A stretch of 64,000 nt of DNA, from the NCBI RefSeq assembly GCF_002875945.1, contig NZ_MCZK01000149.1:33920-97919 (forward strand). Reading direction: 5' to 3'. The position numbers were made by a program, and so were the translations under genes. Below the pieces are notes generated by a model. The model saw only the letters and a list, made by a program, of their open reading frames with translations. It was not told the origin of the DNA and searched no databases. Source of the DNA: Vibrio lentus. Lineage in GTDB: Bacteria > Pseudomonadota > Gammaproteobacteria > Enterobacterales > Vibrionaceae. Positions 59,284 through 64,000 of this stretch are shown in pieces. Position 1 is the first letter of the stretch. Every line of letters begins with the position of its first letter.

Positions 59284-62200
59284 ATGAATTTAGCTGACTT
59301 CGCCATAAAACAACGAACCTTCGTCCTGTTCTTCACCGTGTTGAGTGTGATTGCCGGGCTCTACTCTTACTTCGACCTCGGAAAACTTGAAGACCCGAGT
59401 TTCACGATTAAAACGGCTGTTGTGGTGACACTCTACCCTGGCGCATCAGCCGAACAAGTAGAACAACAAGTCACGGACACAGTTGAAACCAAGCTTCAAG
59501 AAATGGCTAACTTAAACCGTCTGCGTTCTCTTTCACGTCCGGGCATGTCGATGGTGTTTGTCGACTTAAAAGAATCCCTAAACTCAAAAGAATTGCCACA
59601 AGAATGGGACTTACTGCGTCGTAAAGTATCAGACATGAAAATGCTGTTACCAAGCACGGCACAAATCAGCATCGTGCAAGACGAGTTTTCTGAAGTTTAC
59701 GGGATGCTTTTCTCTGTATATGGCGAAGACGCATCTCCATCAGAACTTCGTAGCTACGCGGAAGAGTTACAACGTCGTATTAAAACCGTAGACGGCATTA
59801 AAAAAGTCGAGTTGCACGGCGTTCAACCTCGCGTGGTTCATATCGATATTCCAGACGAGCGTTTGGCACAATACGGTTTATCGATGGCTCAAGTTTGGAG
59901 TCAATTAAACTCACAGAACACCACGTTTGATGCGGGTAAATTCTCTGCAGGTAGCGAGCGTATTCGCGTTCAGCAATCGAGCCAATTCACTTCGCTAGCT
60001 GATATTAAAAATCTGATGATCAAAGGCGGCGTGAGCGAGTTAGGTACTGGCTTGCTGCGACTTGGCGATATTGCTGAAGTGACCATGGGTTATCAAGAAC
60101 CGATGATGACAGAAAACCGTTACAACGGCGTGCCTGCAGTAACTCTCGCAATGAGCCCTGTCTCTGGTGTAAACGTGGTGTCTCTGGGTGACGACATCAA
60201 CCGCATCGTTAACGAGTTCCAAGCGTCACTACCATTGGGTGTTGAGGTTGCGACCGTAGCTAACCAACCAGAAGAAGTTCAAAAGTCGATAGATAACTTT
60301 GTGACTAACTTAGTAGAGAGTGTGGCAATTGTCTTTATCGTACTTGCCGTGTTCATGGGTCTTAAGAGTGCAACCATCGTTGGTAGCAGCCTGATCCTGA
60401 CCATCTTGTTAACTCTGATCTATATGAACTTAGCATCGATTGACCTGCATCGAGTTTCTTTGGGTACGTTTATCTTAGCGCTCGGTATGTTGGTAGATAA
60501 CGCAATTGTGATTACCGACATGATGATCTCGAAGATCAACAAAGGCGTCGACCGCACGGTAGCAGCCATCGATTCTGTCAAAGAGACAGTGACGCCATTG
60601 TTTGGCGCGACCGTTATCGCCATTATGGGTGCGAGTCCGGTTATCTTCTCGCAGACCGATGCTGCTGAATTTGCGAGCTCTGTATTCCTAATCATCGCTT
60701 CTTCATTACTGCTATCTTGGTTCGTCGCTATGACGTTCACCGCATTGATGTGCTGGATGTTCATTAAACCAACCAAACAGGAAACAGACACCAAAGTCAG
60801 CTTTTACCGCAAGAGCGTCAACTGGACAGTCGATAACCCGATGAAAGCGTTGAGTGGCTTGATTCCACTGATCTTGGTAACCGCTTTCGCTATCCCAAGC
60901 ATTGCAGTTAACTTTATTCCACAAGCAGACCGACCGATCTTGTTCCTCGATTACTGGCTACCGAATGGCGCTAAGGTTGAACAAACCTCAGAAGACATGA
61001 AACGTATCGAAGCATGGTTACTTGAACAGCCAGAAGTGGAAAGCATCTCGACTTATGTCGGTGCAGGTGCGCCCCGCTTCTCTGTAACGATTGAGCCAGA
61101 ACCGTACGACCCGGCTTACGGCCAGATCCTAATCAACGCGACTGACTTCCCATCACTAAGCCCATTAATTGCTCGTGGTGACAAATGGTTAACTCAAGAG
61201 TTTCCCAATGCCGACCCGCGCTTTAGAAGCTTGAAACTGGCGACCTCAGACAAGTTCAGCGTAGAAGCGCGTTTCTCTGGCCCAGATATCGACGTTTTAC
61301 ATGGATTATCGAACCAAGCGAAAGCCATTTTCCAAGCACATCCAGATACCAAGTACGTGCGTGATGACTGGCGTCAAAAGAGCAAAGTGTTAGAGCCGAT
61401 AATCAACCAAGACAAGATTCGCCTTGCAGGTATTAACCGTGCTGACATTGCGTTTGCGATGAAACGAGCGTCTGAAGGCATGCCTTTGGGTCGTATGAAT
61501 CTAAACGATGAACTGGTCACCATTCAATTACGAGGTACTGAAAACTCCATCGAATCACTAGAAACATTACCCGTTCGCTCGTTGCTTGGTTTACATAGCG
61601 TGCCACTGGGTCAAGTTGTCGATGGGTTTGAACTGACCAGCGAAGAGACCATGATTTGGCGTCGTGACCGCGTGAAAACCATCACAGCACAAGCCGGTGT
61701 TGGTCGTTACACGACGCCAGCTGCAGTAAGAAACTCAGTGATTGATGATATTGAAGCCATCGCACTTCCACCAGGTTACAGCCTTGAATGGGGTGGCGAG
61801 TACTACGACGAACACAAAGCCGTCAGCGATATTCTTAAGCAACTTCCAAAAGCAATTTTGTTAATGGTGATCATCTTGGTGGCGATGTTTAACGGTTTCA
61901 AACAACCCGTCATCATCTTCACTACCCTACCGTTGGCAGCAACAGGTGCGACGTTCAGCTTGTTGTTATTGGATAAACCGTTCGGCTTTATGGCATTGAT
62001 CGGCGCAGTAACACTAACAGGCATGATCATCAAAAACGGGATTGTGCTGATGGACCAAATTGAACTTGAACGTAAAGACGGTCGCTCACTGTCGGACGCA
62101 ATCAAAGAAGCCACGGTAAACCGCACTATGGCGATCTCTATGGGTGCACTAACCACCGCACTCGGCATGATTCCACTACTTACGGATCTCTTGTTCGACC

Positions 62201-62397
62201 AAATGGCCGCAACCATTATCGGTGGTTTGGCTGCTGCAACCGTGTTGTCTTTGTTTGTGATGCCTGCGTTGTACAAATTGTTCTACCGCGCGGAAGAGAC
62301 TACAAGCGTATCTGACGCGATTAAAGATGCCGTAGTCGTGCTTGATGCAACGCCGAATGGCACTGCAAATACTCAGCAATCAAACATGACTCAATAA
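59284..62397 (+). CDS. RND efflux pump permease
   Basis: A 1037-residue inner-membrane proton-driven transporter of the HAE/AcrB superfamily. It has twelve expected helices and two large periplasmic loops. GASAEQVEQQVTDTVETKL and SRPGMSMVFVDL lie in the first loop. Helix 4 has LGMLVDNAIVITDMM with a single Asp, where AcrB has two. Helix 10 has LTGMIIKNGIVLMDQIE with the relay Lys. Length is close to AcrB (1049). It is flanked by its adaptor and outer-membrane factor genes. Confidence 0.94.
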   Translation: MNLADFAIKQRTFVLFFTVLSVIAGLYSYFDLGKLEDPSFTIKTAVVVTLYPGASAEQVEQQVTDTVETKLQEMANLNRLRSLSRPGMSMVFVDLKESLNSKELPQEWDLLRRKVSDMKMLLPSTAQISIVQDEFSEVYGMLFSVYGEDASPSELRSYAEELQRRIKTVDGIKKVELHGVQPRVVHIDIPDERLAQYGLSMAQVWSQLNSQNTTFDAGKFSAGSERIRVQQSSQFTSLADIKNLMIKGGVSELGTGLLRLGDIAEVTMGYQEPMMTENRYNGVPAVTLAMSPVSGVNVVSLGDDINRIVNEFQASLPLGVEVATVANQPEEVQKSIDNFVTNLVESVAIVFIVLAVFMGLKSATIVGSSLILTILLTLIYMNLASIDLHRVSLGTFILALGMLVDNAIVITDMMISKINKGVDRTVAAIDSVKETVTPLFGATVIAIMGASPVIFSQTDAAEFASSVFLIIASSLLLSWFVAMTFTALMCWMFIKPTKQETDTKVSFYRKSVNWTVDNPMKALSGLIPLILVTAFAIPSIAVNFIPQADRPILFLDYWLPNGAKVEQTSEDMKRIEAWLLEQPEVESISTYVGAGAPRFSVTIEPEPYDPAYGQILINATDFPSLSPLIARGDKWLTQEFPNADPRFRSLKLATSDKFSVEARFSGPDIDVLHGLSNQAKAIFQAHPDTKYVRDDWRQKSKVLEPIINQDKIRLAGINRADIAFAMKRASEGMPLGRMNLNDELVTIQLRGTENSIESLETLPVRSLLGLHSVPLGQVVDGFELTSEETMIWRRDRVKTITAQAGVGRYTTPAAVRNSVIDDIEAIALPPGYSLEWGGEYYDEHKAVSDILKQLPKAILLMVIILVAMFNGFKQPVIIFTTLPLAATGATFSLLLLDKPFGFMALIGAVTLTGMIIKNGIVLMDQIELERKDGRSLSDAIKEATVNRTMAISMGALTTALGMIPLLTDLLFDQMAATIIGGLAAATVLSLFVMPALYKLFYRAEETTSVSDAIKDAVVVLDATPNGTANTQQSNMTQ

Positions 62398-62409
62398 GGA
62401 GCAATAAAC

Positions 62410-63912
62410 ATGTATCTATTACCTAGATTTAAAGTGGCTCCTATTGCCCTAGCCTTGTTACTAACCGGTTGTGCGGTTGGCCCTGACTACGACGAGCCGC
62501 AAACCACCATGGCAGAAACCTTCTTGTACAGCCAAGATAGTCAAAGCCAAAGCGAGACAAACCAATCAAATACTCACTGGTGGACACAGTTCAATGATCC
62601 AACGCTTAACCAGTTGGTGGCCGATGTTCAAAGCCAGAACATCCCACTCAAACTCGCAGCCGAACGAATCAACATGGCCAATTCATACAAGAGTGTCGTT
62701 GAATCTTTCAAAGTGCCCACAGTCAATGTCGGCGGTGGTTACTACAACTATCAATTGAGTGAGAACGACTCCCTACTCGGCCCTGTGTTTGGCGCGTCTG
62801 ATGTCGTTCAATCGGCAACCGGCATGTCATTACTTGATGCACAACACGATGGCGGTTTCTTAGGCGCGAGTATCGCATGGGAAATGGACTTATTTGGACG
62901 TATCGATAGACAATCTAACGCGGCAACGATTCGAGTAGAACAAGCCGAGATATTCCAATCAGGCTTGAACACGCTAATCACCGCAGACGTGATTCACAAT
63001 TACCTGCAATACCGAGGCGCTCAAGAACGCAAAGTGATTGCGATGGATAATATCCAAGACCAACAACGCACACTTGAGTTGGTGACCAAAGTGGTTCGCA
63101 GCGGTTATGGCTCTGAGTTGGATCTTGCTCAAGCCAAAGCGATGCTCGCAGCTACAGAGTCGATTGTTCCGCAGTTAGAAATTGCAGAACAAGTTCACAA
63201 GCAGCGTCTGGCCGTTTTGTTGGGTGAATCACTAGCGAATGTCAACCAACGTTTAGCGGGCGAATTTACTTTGCCACGAATGAACGATGTTATCCCAACG
63301 GGCTTACCTTCTGACTTGTTAGAACAACGTCCAGACATCCGAATCGCAGAACGTCAAATGGCTGCAATTAATGAAGAACTCGGCGCAAGCATCGCCAATC
63401 GTTATCCTAAGTTCTTCCTAACGGGCACACCAGGCGTAACAGCAGGAAGTTTTGATGATCTGTTCAGCAGTGACTCATTTGGTTGGGCAGCGTCTGCGGG
63501 TATCAGTTGGAATGTATTTGATGGTGGCCGAGGTGAAGCCATGGTTGAGATGAACGAAGCAAGGTTTCGCTCGGCAGCGCTCAACTACCAACATTCGGTA
63601 GACAGCGCATTCGCGGAAGTCGATTCAAGCTTGTTTGCTTATGGTCGTAGCCAAGAGAACCAAAAACGCATTGATGAAGCAACAGACGCGGTCGACAACG
63701 CAGTGAGCAAAGCCAAATCGTTATACAAAGCTGGCCTAGTGGATTACTTATCGGTGCTCGATGCTCAAAGGCAACAAAAAATGATGCAAGACCGCCAAGT
63801 AGCCGCGAAACTGCAAACCGCCAATACCACCATTGCGGTGTATAAAGCTCTGGGTGGTGACTGGAAAATCACAAGTGAATCACAAAGCGTCGAAGTAGCT
63901 TCGGTGAACTAG
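62410..63912 (+). CDS. RND efflux outer-membrane factor (NodT/TolC family lipoprotein)
   Basis: A 500-residue lipoprotein channel (lipobox LLLTGC, Cys21). Two OEP repeats are recognised, the first beginning near WWTQFNDPTLNQLVADVQ and the second near LPSDLLEQRPDIRIAERQM. GLVDYLSVLDAQRQ marks the end of the second. These fold as a trimeric barrel with a periplasmic alpha-tunnel that docks the adaptor. It starts 12 bp after the pump stop behind AAGGAG and ends 40 bp before a terminator, completing the tripartite system. Confidence 0.94.
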   Translation: MYLLPRFKVAPIALALLLTGCAVGPDYDEPQTTMAETFLYSQDSQSQSETNQSNTHWWTQFNDPTLNQLVADVQSQNIPLKLAAERINMANSYKSVVESFKVPTVNVGGGYYNYQLSENDSLLGPVFGASDVVQSATGMSLLDAQHDGGFLGASIAWEMDLFGRIDRQSNAATIRVEQAEIFQSGLNTLITADVIHNYLQYRGAQERKVIAMDNIQDQQRTLELVTKVVRSGYGSELDLAQAKAMLAATESIVPQLEIAEQVHKQRLAVLLGESLANVNQRLAGEFTLPRMNDVIPTGLPSDLLEQRPDIRIAERQMAAINEELGASIANRYPKFFLTGTPGVTAGSFDDLFSSDSFGWAASAGISWNVFDGGRGEAMVEMNEARFRSAALNYQHSVDSAFAEVDSSLFAYGRSQENQKRIDEATDAVDNAVSKAKSLYKAGLVDYLSVLDAQRQQKMMQDRQVAAKLQTANTTIAVYKALGGDWKITSESQSVEVASVN

Positions 63913-63951
63913 AAAACCTATCCGCTTCTCATCAAAACGATGAGCACAATA

Positions 63952-63985
63952 AAAAATACCGCTGAATCAATCAGCGGTATTTTTG
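63952..63985 (+). terminator. Intrinsic terminator after RND operon
   Basis: AAAATACCGCTGA pairs perfectly with TCAGCGGTATTTT around ATCAA, with A and T tracts on both sides, so it could also act on a convergent gene beyond the window. Confidence 0.92.
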
Positions 63986-64000
63986 GGCTCTTCTCCGCTT

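Overview
The window looks like part of a Vibrio chromosome, most likely chromosome 1 of a Splendidus-clade or related marine species. This rests on recognised gene content (a syp-type polysaccharide locus, the riboflavin synthase/NorM divergent pair, periplasmic DNA ligase, DUF3802, a DUF2960-like protein, several chemoreceptors) and on moderate base composition. No database search was possible, so the species is an inference. I saw no rRNA, tRNA, insertion sequence, phage gene or CRISPR array.

Left part (1-21.4 kb), molybdenum/tungsten and sensing. The left edge holds the end of a formate dehydrogenase accessory cluster (DUF3306 partial, DUF3305) divergent from fdhD. Then come a chemoreceptor, the ABC-F ATPase YbiT, a frameshifted membrane ATPase gene joined to an MscS-type channel gene, a second chemoreceptor and an orphan lipoprotein. 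A double-cache-like histidine kinase and an NtrC-type regulator lie divergent from a tightly packed operon tupA-tupB-tupC-mobA-mobB/moeA (tungstate import plus molybdopterin nucleotide and metal insertion). A near-perfect sigma-54 promoter precedes tupA, and mutually exclusive inverted repeats lie between tupA and tupB.

Middle part (21.4-36.7 kb), housekeeping and metabolism. It contains a DUF2960-like protein, nagK, tapT, a fatty acid hydroxylase family protein, a ridA-cyuA-YheO/DauR-like regulator operon divergent from an azlCD exporter pair, a third chemoreceptor, an NlpC/P60 lipoprotein, DUF3802, a fructosamine kinase, a CPXCG protein, riboflavin synthase divergent from norM, and the periplasmic DNA ligase.

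Right part (36.8-57.1 kb), a variant syp (symbiosis/biofilm polysaccharide) locus. The order is sypA-B-C-D, then a glycine betaine/proline-type ABC importer and a stand-alone Hpt protein where sypE and sypF lie in Vibrio fischeri, then sypG-H, sypL-M-N-O and sypP-Q-R. Equivalents of sypE, full-length sypF, sypI, sypJ and sypK are absent. Sigma-54 promoters and TTCTCA-N3-TG elements precede the sypA and sypL groups; a sigma-54 promoter and a partial element precede sypP. This suggests SypG control is intact although the upstream phosphorelay has been rebuilt.

Right end (57.2-64 kb). A LysR regulator, a membrane fusion lipoprotein, an RND pump and an outer-membrane factor form a complete tripartite efflux system, closed by a strong terminator.
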